Assembly: GCA_950022295.1 (NCBI GenBank)
Contig: OX465597.1
Location: 186,371,016-186,435,015, forward strand
Reading direction: 5' to 3'
Length of the DNA: 64,000 bases
Source: Bromus sterilis
Lineage: Eukaryota; Streptophyta; Magnoliopsida; Poales; Poaceae
Within the stretch, counting starts at the first letter, position 1, and each line of letters starts with the position of its first letter. This document shows positions 12,301-23,500 of the stretch, piece after piece. The notes under the pieces are model-generated. The model searched no databases and had not been told where the DNA came from. It was given only the letters and a program-made list of their open reading frames with translations. The position numbers and the translations under genes are program-made.

Positions 12301-13342
12301 CGGCTATCCAAACCTGCGACAGATGGTAGAGACCAGATCGAGAGAGCGGCCGGCTCCTGAGATGGATGTCGACTCACCGGGGGCCACCCGGATTTGTTCG
12401 TTGTTAGTTAGAGGGACCTGTCGTTTCGGATCTCTTGGAACTAAATCATAAAATGGTTGCCTGTGATGGGTAGCAACTGAGAGTGATGAGCGTGCGTGCG
12501 GAGCCTCGTAGTGGGCAGTTGGTACACCCCTGCAGGGTTAAATCTTTTCGAGAAGCCGTGTCCACGGTTATGGACGACTTGAGACCTACGTCCTGTTCAT
12601 AGACAACAACAACTGAGATAATCTTAATATAATTTGATCAACGTGTGCGTGTGCCTTGATTGCTTCTTCTTCGTCGGGATGCGAAGAGGAGGACAAGGAT
12701 AGGATAGGTGTTATGATTGCGACAGTAGTTGATAGCAAGACTTGTTGGAGGCGATTCCTCATCGAATGCTTGGCTTCTTATCTTATTCTCTAGATCGTTA
12801 GCCACTCCATACATGCTAGTGCGGCAGCAACCTCACCACTTACCCCTTCCTTACCGTAAACTACTAGTTGTCCTAGAATGACGAGTGATGAAGTCCTTGC
12901 TGGGTCAGATGACCACTACAGTTGGATGCTGAGTACCTCTGTACTCATGATACTACCCCCAAACTCTTTTCAGGGTCCTTGATCGACAACAGGTACGGTG
13001 ATCGACGTTTCACGTGGAGACTCGACGACGACTAGTTAGGCGGATACCGGCGGAGGGCCTGGACCCGTGTGGTTATGGGATCGATGTTTTTCTCTTTGCC
13101 AGTAGGCATTTGCTTGTAGTCTGTACTCAGACATGTATCTTCCGCTGTTGTATTCTACTTAAGGCAGTTGTATGCCGATTGTATGAGATGTTGTATCCTG
13201 TATCTGTAATGTTGTGATATCATGTTGGAAATCCGGGGCATATGGCTTTGTCATATGTCGTGGTGGGACCGATATGTGTTTCGTCCCCGGATCTGGATGG
13301 AAACATCTAGATCTGGAACAGTACCGCATATCGGGCCTTACA
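9310..13342 (+). mobile_element. Solo LTR, same long LTR family, copy 2
   Basis: This 4,033-bp block starts TGTAACAGC and ends GGGCCTTACA, with a perfect 5-bp target duplication CATAC at 9305-9309 and 13343-13347. It aligns with copy 1 along its length: TATA box at 9777, GC-rich leader 9870-10450, AACCAACCTAAAATATGG at 11207, and the TACCGCATATCGGGCCTTACA-type end. It is about 470 bases shorter, mainly because the repeated part corresponding to copy 1 positions 2950-3700 is reduced. It is a solo LTR inserted in the non-coding part of element 1. Confidence 0.9.
9777..9784 (+). promoter_or_regulatory. TATA box of long LTR copy 2
   Basis: TATATAAA is at the equivalent position to 1912 in copy 1, with the same GACCACCAC downstream context. 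Confidence 0.7.
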
Positions 13343-14503
13343 CATACCTACCTATAAAGGCATTTCCATAGCCTTTCTGAGATATATTGCCATGCAACAT
13401 CCACCTCTTCATGACTTGATCTTCATGTCATACATGTTCCTGCTACACTGGCAGCGGCATATATTGCATACATCATGATAGCTACATCTTCTTTATGAAT
13501 TGAGTACCTTGTAACTGTGAAAGATCTTCTGCACCCTCTTGTAAATTAGAGTGTTGCCCTTAAGTGAGGAAAAGATCCCAAAGTGGACAAAATAAAAGAT
13601 CCCAAAGAGGACAAATGAGAGTTAAATAGTAAGATGCATTGCCACAAAAAAAATACAAAAAATAGAAAAAAGATAAAAAAAATAAAAAGAGAGAAAGGGG
13701 CAACACTACTATCCTTTTGAAAGATCCACACTTGTACTCCCTCTCAGCCTTGTACTCCATAGAGATGATCATTCATGCATATAGCTATGTGGGGACCTTC
13801 ACACTATAGAACTTGGCTTGCATATTCCAAGGATGAGCCTCCGCAAAAGAGCTCTAGGTCTTCATGAGCAAGCAAGTTAGATGCACCCCCACTAGCTCCA
13901 TTGGAGAGCTTTTTAGCTCATATGTGCATCCGTTGTATGGCATTCCCTACTCCTCACATCATATCTATCATTTGGCCTTCTCGCCTATGATTGTCCTCAT
14001 TGATGTGAGCCTTTCTCACTTTTTTGTCTTCCTCCTCCACCATATTTCTCTCTTTGCCATCCTAAGTGTCAACTCTTGTGCTTACGCTCATCCATTGCAT
14101 GAGTGCTCAAAATATCGAAAAGGAGTGGATAAAATTGACTTGTACCTAGCTAGTGGTCTGGGGACGAGTCAAGATAAGATTCCAAAGGGGACCAAGTGTG
14201 AAACTTTAGTAAATTGAGTTCTAAAAAAACCTTTTTCTCGTATTCCCTATCCCCCTTCTTGCATGCAAACACGATTTGGAGACATTCGCGTCACGGACAG
14301 CGAGAGATCTTGCACCTAATGTTCTTTTGTTACTTGTTTCAATGCTAATATAGACTCTTGGATGTTATGAGTTGAATTGAATCACATACCTTGATTGCTT
14401 TACTTTTCAAAGTTCTTATATGGTTGCTAGCATGTCACCACAGAAATTATGCTTGTTATCATTTACCTACTCGAGGACGAGCAGGAATTAAGCTTGGGGA
14501 TGT
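13343..14503 (+). other. 3' end of internal region and polypurine tract, element 1
   Basis: Continuation of the element 1 non-coding region after the solo LTR. No gene is visible. A-rich and T-rich runs occur at 13640-13700. The block 14240-14503 (GGAGACATTCGCGTCACGGA onward) is repeated at 33370-33612 in the second copy of the family. The last bases, AGCTTGGGGATGT at 14491-14503, are the likely plus-strand primer (polypurine tract). Confidence 0.65.
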
Positions 14504-16163
14504 TGATACGTCCCAAACGTATCGATAATTTCTGCTTGCTCCATGCATGTTTTGTGTGATATTGCTATGATCTAGATACACTTTCATACACTTTTGATCA
14601 TATTTGGAGTAACCTATTAACTCAGTGCACCCTAGTGCCAGTTTTTGTTTTCTGCTGTTTTTTTATTCCAAGTTTCCCCCATATTAAAAGTGCTCCAAAA
14701 TTTTGGGAAAATCGGATAAAAAAAATCAGCGCATCGGAAGCCTCCAGAACCCCAAAGGAGGACCGGGGGACACCACCAGGTGCCCAGGCAACCACCTGGC
14801 GCGGCCTAGGGCTTGGCAGCGCCAGCGGGTGCCTGGACCCCTGGTGGCCCCCCTGGCTGCCCCCTTTGCCTATATATTCCCTGTGACGTGAAACTTCCGA
14901 GAAGAGAACCCCTTTTCGAGATCCCGCCTCTGTCCAAGATCGGGAGCGCCAGCAGACTTCTTCCCGGCACCCCGCCGGAGGAGGATCGACCTCCGGGAGC
15001 TTCCCCTTCACCATGGACGCTTCTCTGATGTGTCATGAGTAGTTTCCTTTGGACCATGGGTCCGTGATCAGTAGCTATGTGAGTTTCTCCTCCCCTCTTT
15101 GTTCTTCATGGTTTAGACCTCGTGATCTACCCTACATGATCGATGCACATATGTAATCTTTCTGCTGTTGCTATGCTGAGTTTGATGGGATCTGATGGAT
15201 TATGAGATTATGTTCAGATTGTGATAGAGTAATATGTTTGGTTCTTATCTTTTATATTTTTGTTCCTAAGTAATTCTTGCATGTTCTCCGTTACTGTTTA
15301 TTGCTTTGGCCAAGTAGTAGGTAGTAACTCCAAGAGGTAACATTTTGCTCGATTGTGGGTTCATGCCCCTGATGACACGCTTGAGTGACAGAAACATGAG
15401 TCTAGGGGATGTGCTGTTGCCACAAGGGGGAAAACAACGGTGCTTGTAACCGCGTTTGCAAGGATTGTTTACTTTACGCAATGTGCTTTTTAATGAAGTT
15501 GTCTGTTGCTTTGGGTTTACACTTTGGGTGGGACTCGCAACTTAATACCAGCGAGATGTTCTGGATATATCTGAAGTTGGATGATTAGTAGTAGATGCAG
15601 TTGGATTTCTGTCTACTTATTTTGGCGTACTGCCCATGCTTTTGAGCCTCTTCCTTTCTTTTGTAGCATAGTTAGCATTGCGGTGCGTTTATAATCCTGT
15701 CAATTGCGTATCTGTAATTTGTTTACCTTGCACATCAGTTTTATCGTATTTTGGGAGAGAGACATCACTAGTGAACATCACGGGACCCCGCTCCATATTC
15801 TCATCATTGTTTACACGATCATTTACTTTTCTGCTTTTACTTTTAGTTGCTATCATCATTATCATTATCCCTTGTGTTTTGATCCTTTGTAAACAACAAG
15901 ACCGGAGAGATTGACAACCTCTCTGAACTTCGTTGGGAGAAAAGTTATTTGTGTCTGTGTGCAGGTCCAGGAGAAGCAAGTGATTATCTTCAAATGGCGC
16001 ATCACTTGCCGAACCACCTACTTATCATTGTCGAAGTCCTACGGGAGACAATCTTAAAACCTCGGTATCTTCACCGAGGGAAACTTGCCGGTACGCTGCA
16101 TCTCACCTTCCACTTGGGGTAAAAAACGAAGAGCGAGAAGCAATTATCATCTCTCGCGTATCA
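14504..16163 (+). repeat. Right LTR of element 1
   Basis: The LTR starts TGATACGTCC and ends CGCGTATCA (inverted TGATACG/CGTATCA ends) and is 1,660 bp long. It is matched by 801-944 at its 3' end and by 33613-35121 plus 54627-54728 along its whole length. GC-rich positions 14740-15010 contain chance frames on both strands. CCTATATATTCCC at 14870-14882 could be its TATA region. It is followed by GCACC, whose partner duplication is outside the window. Confidence 0.85.
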
Positions 16164-17095
16164 GCACCAGGACAGGACAGGAGCAACATGTCCGATCTGA
16201 GACCAACTATACGGAAACTTCCCGTTCCACTGCTACGAAGACAAAGAAGGGAAACTCAGATTAGGGCACACCTTGAGAAGCTGAAGGCGTTTCAACCAAC
16301 TCTCTGAAGCACAAGGCAGGGACGCGCAACAGCAATGCAGCAACCCACAAGCATTATCCCCACGCATCCTACCCATGGAGGACCTTCGGCGCCACCTTAC
16401 CCGGCGGCCGTAGCACAACATCACCACCACACACCTGACAACGAAGAAAGCTATCTGGCAACCTACGGACTCGTTTGCATGATTAACGAAGGGCGCCCAT
16501 CTAGCAAGCAACAAGAAGAGATCACCCTCCAAGTCTACCTGGCGACCACCTCACACAAGTAGTACCCCACTACCTCTGGGGTTCCGGAAAGAACCACACA
16601 TTATCCCAAGAAGATCACCCGCCAGCCGTCCCCAGGCCAGGGCACGCAACCCTTGTTCTCGAAGCTCGAATAGGCAACTATGACATGCCGCGTGTGTTCA
16701 TGGACGGAGGAAACAACATCCACATTATCTTCACCAAGACACTTCGATAGATGTTCATCCCAACCTCCGCCCTGAATACCTCCGACACCACTTTCCACAA
16801 CATTGTGCCTCGCAAGGCAATCTCACCTCTCGGAACGATCAACCTTGACATCTTCTTCGGGCACAAAGACAACTTCAGGAAGGAGAACGTTGACCTTTAA
16901 GTGGTAGATTGGCAGTCACAATACCACACGATACTTGGTCGACCTGCATTCGCCCGATTCATGGATATCCCTCACTACGCGTACCTCAAGCTCAAGATGC
17001 CAGGGACCAGTGGAGTCATCACCATCAACGGATTTTTTTATCAAGTCTGACAGTGACGAGGATCGGCATCGACAAATTCAATGGCAAGGTACCCT
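16164..17095 (+). pseudogene. Decayed Tat-lineage Ty3/Gypsy gag-protease fragment
   Basis: Broken frames in the plus direction match the minus-strand fragment at 54729-57442. In order they read EGRPSSKQQEE (about 16489), a region with PPAVPRPGHATLVLEA (about 16620), VFMDGGNNIHIIF (retropepsin-like active site, about 16695), PLGTINLDIFFG, and QYHTILGRPAFARFMDIPHY (about 16917), ending near VITINGFF. The D-G-G-x-x-x-x-I and Y-H-x-I-L-G-R-P-A-F-A signatures are typical of plant Tat/RIRE2-type elements. There are several stops (16560, 16748, 16898) and frame changes. It is cut off on the left by element 1 and fades at about 17095. Confidence 0.7.
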
Positions 17096-18430
17096 GGGTT
17101 TAGATCGTAGAGAGAGGTGTAGGTTGGCGATGCTCGTCGACTAATAGGAGACAGGGATTTACCCAGGTTCAGGGCCCTTGATCGGTAAAACCCCTACTTC
17201 CTGCTCTTTTGTATTATGATGGAGGCGATTACAGTGGAGGTCAGGGTGAGATCGCTCGAGACCGGCAGTGCTGCTATGAGATTGGATGCCCTAGACGTCC
17301 CCTCTCCTAGCCTTTATATATTAGGTTTACAGAGGCAGCTGCCTAATCTATCTCCAAGTCTTGGATGCCAAGTCTTGGTTTCCATAGCGCTGAGGACTCC
17401 TATGTTGGTGCAGCCGTCGGTGATTCGGGTGGGCCAGTCGTGGGTTAGTCGAGGCTTGTAGCGGGCCCTCCGTCTTGATATGCACCAGGTACCCTCATGG
17501 ATAGGATTCGTGGGGTATCCCCTCGTCAGTATCCCCCGAGTGCCTGGGGACTCAAAGAGTTCCGCAAGGACTCAAAACTATAATCAGCCGTAGTAGTGCG
17601 TGTCGTGTTGTTGCGAGTCATCGTCTGTTGTTCATGAGAGATAGTTTTCCGAGGGATGATAAGATGAAAGGTCCCAAGGAACTCGACTGGTCGAGCCTTG
17701 GTGAATTGTGCTAGCGGCAAATACCTCAGTAGCCCAATCAAGCTCGTGTCCCTCGACACGAGCTTGTATATGACTGGTGTCAAGCAAGGTCCAAGCCGCT
17801 GCAGGGCTTACAAGATCAATGTCGCCAGTTTAATTACTGATTACGACCCTAACGCGTCCGTTAGTGGTTAACTTTCAATCATGCACCGCGCATGGAACAT
17901 TCGGGAGTGAAGTCGCGCTATGGCAAGACCTGACCTGCCCATCTGTGTAGCGGGGTCTTACCTACGCGCAAGTCTGCGCGGCATCTGGGGTGCAGTGTAT
18001 CGCAGCCCAGGTAATGTTTTGTAGGTGCGTGTGCCAAAATAGAATGCATCCACTAGAAAAACGATCAAGTGGACTAATAGCATGATCACTCGCGGAGCGT
18101 CTGTGTGCTCAGCCGAGGAATAAGTATAGAAAGCACCCACTCAGAAGATTGGCGAGTGGGCTCATAGTATGAGCACCCGCGGAGCATCCGAGTGCTCGGG
18201 CTGGGAGTCCGTTTGCTTGTCTTCTGTGCCTTGGATGTTAGTGCGAGTAGTCACTCAAGCACCTTGTCATCAGGCGAGTGAGCACTCGAGCCATGTAGCA
18301 TGGCGAGTGGTTACTCGAGTCTCTGTAGAGGTATTGTTCTTACCGAAGGGGAGTATCCACTCGCACCCTTGGAATTCGATCCATGCTGCATGTGCTCCGT
18401 TTAGCGATGGCAGGGTGCTCCCGATGGGAG
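17096..18430. other. Unassigned LTR-like intergenic sequence
   Basis: No supportable gene. ACAGGGATTTACCCAGGTTC at 17151 and CCTTTATATATTAGG at 17310 look like LTR sequence of a Gypsy element I cannot name. A perfect 12-bp hairpin lies at 17739-17766. Two diverged direct repeats of about 48 bases (18066-18116 and 18151-18199; shared words GATC/GAGCACTCGCGGAGC and TGTGCTC/GAGTGCTC) suggest a short tandem structure. Confidence 0.4.
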
Positions 18431-18911
18431 TAAATTTTTTATGTAATCAAAATTATAAACAAAACGATGAAAAAATCATAGGAAAAGAGAGCATATTTCC
18501 CTTGTTAGAGCATCCACATGGGCATCGAGTCGTCCCGTCCATGCAGCTGGGACGTGAAAAATCGTAATGATGCTTTCTGATCACGTGTTGAAGATGACAG
18601 TGGCAGGCTATGAACCGTCGAGTCCGCTGGCAAATATGACAATGCCTTGGGTAACGCGTTGTGACCTCTATGCTTCTGCCGCCTGTTGGGTTTCCAAGAT
18701 TGCCTTGGAACTCGCGTAATTTGCTGCCAATTTTATATGTTGCTTGATGCGAAGAGAAGCCTTGTCTTGGAATATGTAATGTTGCATGCTTTGGTCTTTA
18801 ATTTTATCCCGCGACGCCGTTTCAGATTTCTTGGCGTGGAAACGTTCAACTTTTGCCCTTGGCATGGCGTATATATATAGGTTGCTGTGATGTGGTGTTT
18901 TGGCCATCCAT
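18430..18911 (+). promoter_or_regulatory. Candidate promoter of the B3-like gene
   Basis: This ~480-bp stretch matches no other part of the window and ends in a TATA box (TATATATATA, 18870-18879). Removing the insertion 18917-30335 and one CTTTC copy joins it to a pyrimidine-rich leader and to ATG 30367, which opens the B3-like frame. The distance from TATA to ATG would then be about 65-70 bases, and the start site (about 30 bases after TATA) would fall just upstream of the insertion. The promoter call is inference from this geometry. Confidence 0.5.
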
Positions 18912-19385
18912 CTTTCTGTAACAACCCGGAAATTCCATCCTACTAAATTTTTTTGTTTGTTGCTTTATTTTGTTGCTTGTTAGAATTATTTGTAGTGTTT
19001 GATTCGCCGATTTTCTAATCGGTGATTTCCCCCCTCCTTCTCGTACCGGCATGCGTGATCGAACCTTTCCACCATGACACACGACCTTTTGCGGCATCGG
19101 GTGCTCACCCGATCACCGTTGCAACTTCCGCCACAGGACCAACCATCACCATTGGAATGAAATCTCCGTTTATTTAATAAATGGATTATTTTATTCGGCG
19201 CCGAAAAATGTTCTCGGAACGGTATCGAAGTGAGGTAGAAGTGACCGTCTCGCCGTGCGAAGCGTGGTTTGAAGTTTTACCCGAATCGGAGGTCGTATGG
19301 ACTCCTGGCGGTCAGAAACGTTAACATCGGACGCGCGAGAGAGAAACCGGGGGCGTTTGTGTAAACCCGCCAGCCAAGCCAGCCC

Positions 19386-19393
19386 TATAAATA
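19386..19393 (+). promoter_or_regulatory. TATA box of long LTR copy 3
   Basis: TATAAATA within AGCCC-TATAAATA-GACTACCACTCTC matches the promoter context of copies 1 and 2 with small changes. Confidence 0.6.
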
Positions 19394-19619
19394 GACTACC
19401 ACTCTCTCCTAGCCCTTGTAGGGTTTCCCCAAGAACAATTTGCAGCCACCCCCTCAGATCTGCATAAAAAATTACCCCAAACCCCTCCACAGCCGAAACC
19501 CTAACTTCCCTCAGATTTGGGCTGTCGGATCCAGATCGGGCGATCCTCACGGCGCCACGTGACCAGAACAATCCCCACGCCCGAGCTCCTCTCCTGCCCG
19601 AGCCGACCCCGACACTTCT

Positions 19620-20535
19620 TGATAGAGGCGAAGGTGTCCCGATGTTTCGATGAGATGGTGGAGATCGATTATGGTGGAGTAGACTTTCACGACCCGACTA
19701 CGAACGTGCGAAGACGTTGCGCCTTAGCGATCGCTAAACCAACTCCGAGAGGTTATTGATCCCGCGGATGCACGATCAACCTGACCACGAAGGTCTAATT
19801 CCTGCAAGCAATCGAAGAACAAGCAAGAACTAAGAATTGCAATCTGGATATTGCGAATATAAGATGAAAGATTACGAAAGTTGGGGTTCCAATGAGGTCT
19901 TGGCCTGGTCGGATGACACAAACGAAGAGCTCGAAGTTGCGGCTATGGCTAACTTAAATCTAATTAAAACCCAAGTCTAAACGACGCCCTAAGGGCTGTA
20001 TATATGGGGGAACAGAGGGGATTTTCGTGACCCCTTGGAGGTGGGGTCCGAAAACAACCCTAACTCGGTTTCCCCACACATACGGACTCTAAAAACAGCC
20101 TATAAGGTGGTATTTCGAAATTACATGGGCCCAGCCCAATATTAAGGTGACGCAGCACCTATAATTGCCCTTGGACGAAAATAATGAAGTGGCATCTCGC
20201 GTATTTCGTCCAAGACTTCATGCGCGCCTTATGGTGGCTTCAAAGTGCGATAATCACCACGGGAAGCTCCGCTGTCCTTTCCCGCGCGCGCACCTTCTTC
20301 TCCATGCTTGATCCCGCTCCAAAGACCATCCTTCTTGTCCATGCTAGGTCCTTCATTCATAAGCAAAACAAAAGTATCTAATTTAGGCAGTATCATATGT
20401 TCATGAACAATAGAAGGATTCGCAAGAAACGAAAGTACCTGATAATTTAGTTGACGTGCACGAGCTCTAGTAACTGGTCCAATATGTGTAGTTGGTGAGG
20501 ATATGGGTGTAACATTAGTAGGGATGTCCTCATCA
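19620..20535 (-). repeat. 3' LTR of CRM element A
   Basis: 916 bp, bounded by TGATAGAGG (plus-strand left) and CCTCATCA (right). It contains the last ~100 codons of gag-pol (20229-20535) and the LTR promoter region near 19999 (TATATA, read on the minus strand as CCATATATAC). At diagnostic positions it matches the solo LTR at 42240 rather than its own partner at 26422. Confidence 0.85.
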
Positions 20536-23500
20536 TCCTCCCCTTCTTGAATTGAAGTCGTCCTCGACGGAAGCTCATCATCTTCTCCCAAATAAGGCTT
20601 CAAATCTGCAATATTAAATGTGGGACTAACCCCAAAGGCTGCAGGTAGCTCAAGTTTATATGCATTATCATTAATTTTCTGCAAAACCTTAAAGGGACCA
20701 TCAGCTCGAGGCATTAACTTAGACTTGCGCAAATCAGGAAACCTATCTTTACGTAGATGTAACCAAACAAGATCTCCGGGTTCAAACACAACATGCTTTC
20801 GACCCCTATCACCAGCAAGCTTGTATCTAGCATTCATGCGCTCAATGTTTTCTTTAGTTAACTCATGAAGTTTTAATATCAATTCAGCACGTTGCTTAGC
20901 ATCAAAATTAACCTTCTCCGAAGATGGAAGAGGTAGCAAATCAATAGGTGCACGAGGTAGAAAACCATAAACAATCTCAAAAGGGCACATTTTAGTGGTA
21001 GAATGCAATGAACGATTATAAGCAAATTCAATATGAGGTAAACATTCTTCCCACAGTTTCAAGTTACTCTTTAAAACAGCCCTAAGCATAGTAGACAAAG
21101 TCCTATTGACTACTTCAGTTTGTCCATCAGTTTGGGGATGACATGTAGTACTAAAAAGTAGTTTAGTCCCCAACTTAGCCCATAAGCATCTCCAAAAATG
21201 GCTAAGAAACTTAGTATCACGATCCGAGACAATAGTATTGGGCACACCATGTAAGCGAATAATCTCACGAAAGAATAAATCAGCAACATTAGCAGCATCA
21301 TCGCTTTTATGACATGGTATAAAATGTGCCATCTTAGAAAATCTATCCACGACAACAAATATGCTATCCCTCCCATTCTTTGTTCGAGGCAAGCCTAAAA
21401 CAAAGTCCATGGATATGTCCTCCCACGGAACACTAGGTACAGGTAAAGGCATGTATAAACCATGAGGATTGAGTCGTGACTTAGCTTTTTGACATGTAGT
21501 GCAGCGAGCAACAAAACGCTCAACATCCCGTCTCATCTTTGGCCAAAAGAAATGTGTAGCAAGTACGTCCTCCGTCTTCTTCACGCCAAAGTGTCCCATT
21601 AATCCTCCTCCATGCGCCTCCTGCAACAACAAAAGACGAATAGAGCTAGCTGGAATGCATAGCTTGTTAGAACGGAACACAAATCCATCATTAAGCACAA
21701 ACTTGTTCCATGTTCTACCCTCTCTACAATTCTGCAATACATCTTTAAATTCCGCATCATTTACGTATTGATCTTTGATTGTCTCTAAACCGAAAATCTT
21801 GAAGTCAAGTTGTGAAAGCATAGTATAACGACGAGACAAAGCATCAGCAATAATATTATCTTTCCCCTTCTTGTGTTTAATGACATAAGGGAAAGTCTCA
21901 ATAAATTCAACCCACTTAGCATGTCTACGATTAAGTTTTGCTTGACTTCTTATGTGTTTCAAAGATTCATGATCAGAATGTATAACAAATTCTTTGGGCC
22001 ATAAATAATGTTGCCAAGTTTCTAATGTCCGAACAAGAGCATATAATTCCTTATCATAAGTAGAATAGTTTAGAGTAGGCCCACTCAATTTTTCAGAAAA
22101 GTAAGCAACAGGTTTAGCATCTTGTAATAACACACCTCCCAAACCAATCCCACTAGCATCGCATTCAAGCTCAAAAGTCTTATTAAAATCAGGAAGTTGG
22201 AGCAAAGGAGCATGTGTTAACTTATCTTTCAATACGGTGAAGGCTTCTTCCTGTGCGGTACCCCAAGTAAAAGGCACATCCTTGCGTGTAAGCTCATTGA
22301 GAGGTGCAGCAATGGTGCTGAAATCTCTCACAAAACGCCTATAGAATCCAGCGAGGCCAAGAAAACTCCTCACTTGTGTGACCGTTTTGGGCTGCGGCCA
22401 ACTCTCAATCGCCTCGATCTTGGCTTTATCAACTTCAATTCCCTGCGGAGTAACAACATAGCCAAGAAACGATACTCGGTCGGTGCAAAAGGTGCACTTC
22501 CCAAGGTTACCAAACAAACGTGCATTACGTAGAGCAATAAAAACAGCACGTAAATGATCCAAATGTTCCTCCAAAGATTTGCTATAAATCAGTATATCAT
22601 CAAAATAGACTACCACAAATCGTCCAATGAAAGCACGTAAAACCTCGTTCATTAATCTCATGAAAGTGCTAGGTGCATTAGTTAACCCAAAAGGCATGAC
22701 TAACCACTCATATAATCCAAACTTAGTTTTAAATGCCGTTTTCCATTCATCTCCTAATTTCATGCGAATTTGATGGTATCCACTACGCAAATCAACTTTG
22801 GAAAACATGGTAGAGCCACTTAATTCATCAAGCATATCATCTAACCTAGGAATAGGATGACGATAACGAATAGTAATATTATTAATGGCTCGACAATCAA
22901 CACACATACGCCATGTTCCATCCTTTTTAGGCACTAATATAACAGGAACAGCACAAGGACTAAGGGATTCACGTATGTAACCTTTGTCGAGTAGCTCTTG
23001 TACTTGACGCTGAATCTCCTTTGTCTCCTCCGGATTGGTACGGTATGGCGCACGGTTGGGCAGTGAAGCACCGGGAATTAAGTCAATCTGATGCTCAATC
23101 CCTCGAATAGGTGGTAATCCCGGTGGTACGTCTTGTGGAAAGACGTCAATAAACTCCTGCAAAAGGTCAGTGACAACAGGAGGCAAAGAAGGAGGCAATT
23201 CCTCAAATGAAAACAAAGCTTCTTTGCACACAAAAGCATAGCACACATATTGACTAACATCCAAATCTGAAATATCAACTTTAGTAGCAAGCAAAGTTGG
23301 ACTAGTCAATTTAATTTCATTAGACACAGCAGAAGAAGATTTGCTATTAGTCTTATGTTGTTGCTCAAATTCTTTGGCTGCTATCTCATTTTCACTCTTA
23401 TTTTTCTCCTGTTTAGCTTTACTAGCTCTAGCAAGATCATCTTTCACAATTTGTTCAGGAGACATAGGAAGTAAAGCAATATTTTTATCCTGATGAACCA

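Larger units (their letters stand above)
801..16163 (+). mobile_element. Sabrina/WHAM-like non-autonomous LTR retrotransposon (element 1, nested host)
   Basis: The two LTR ends match: 801-944 is the 3' end of the left LTR, and 14504-16163 is a full right LTR. Between them lie a primer-binding site, a broken gag, a retropepsin-like region and a long non-coding tract ending in a polypurine stretch. No reverse transcriptase, RNase H or integrase is visible anywhere, so mobility would depend on enzymes supplied in trans. The LTR start TGATACGTCC and the AAGCTTGGGGATG polypurine context recall the Sabrina/WHAM group of wheat and barley; this family name is from memory of LTR ends, not a search. 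The element is expanded to about 15 kb by two solo LTRs (1444-5943 and 9310-13342). Confidence 0.8.

Noticed and set aside
14622..15057. Overlapping frames of 60-130 codons on both strands
   Set aside because: They lie in the GC-rich part of the Sabrina/WHAM-like LTR and are not kept in the second LTR copy at 33613-35121.
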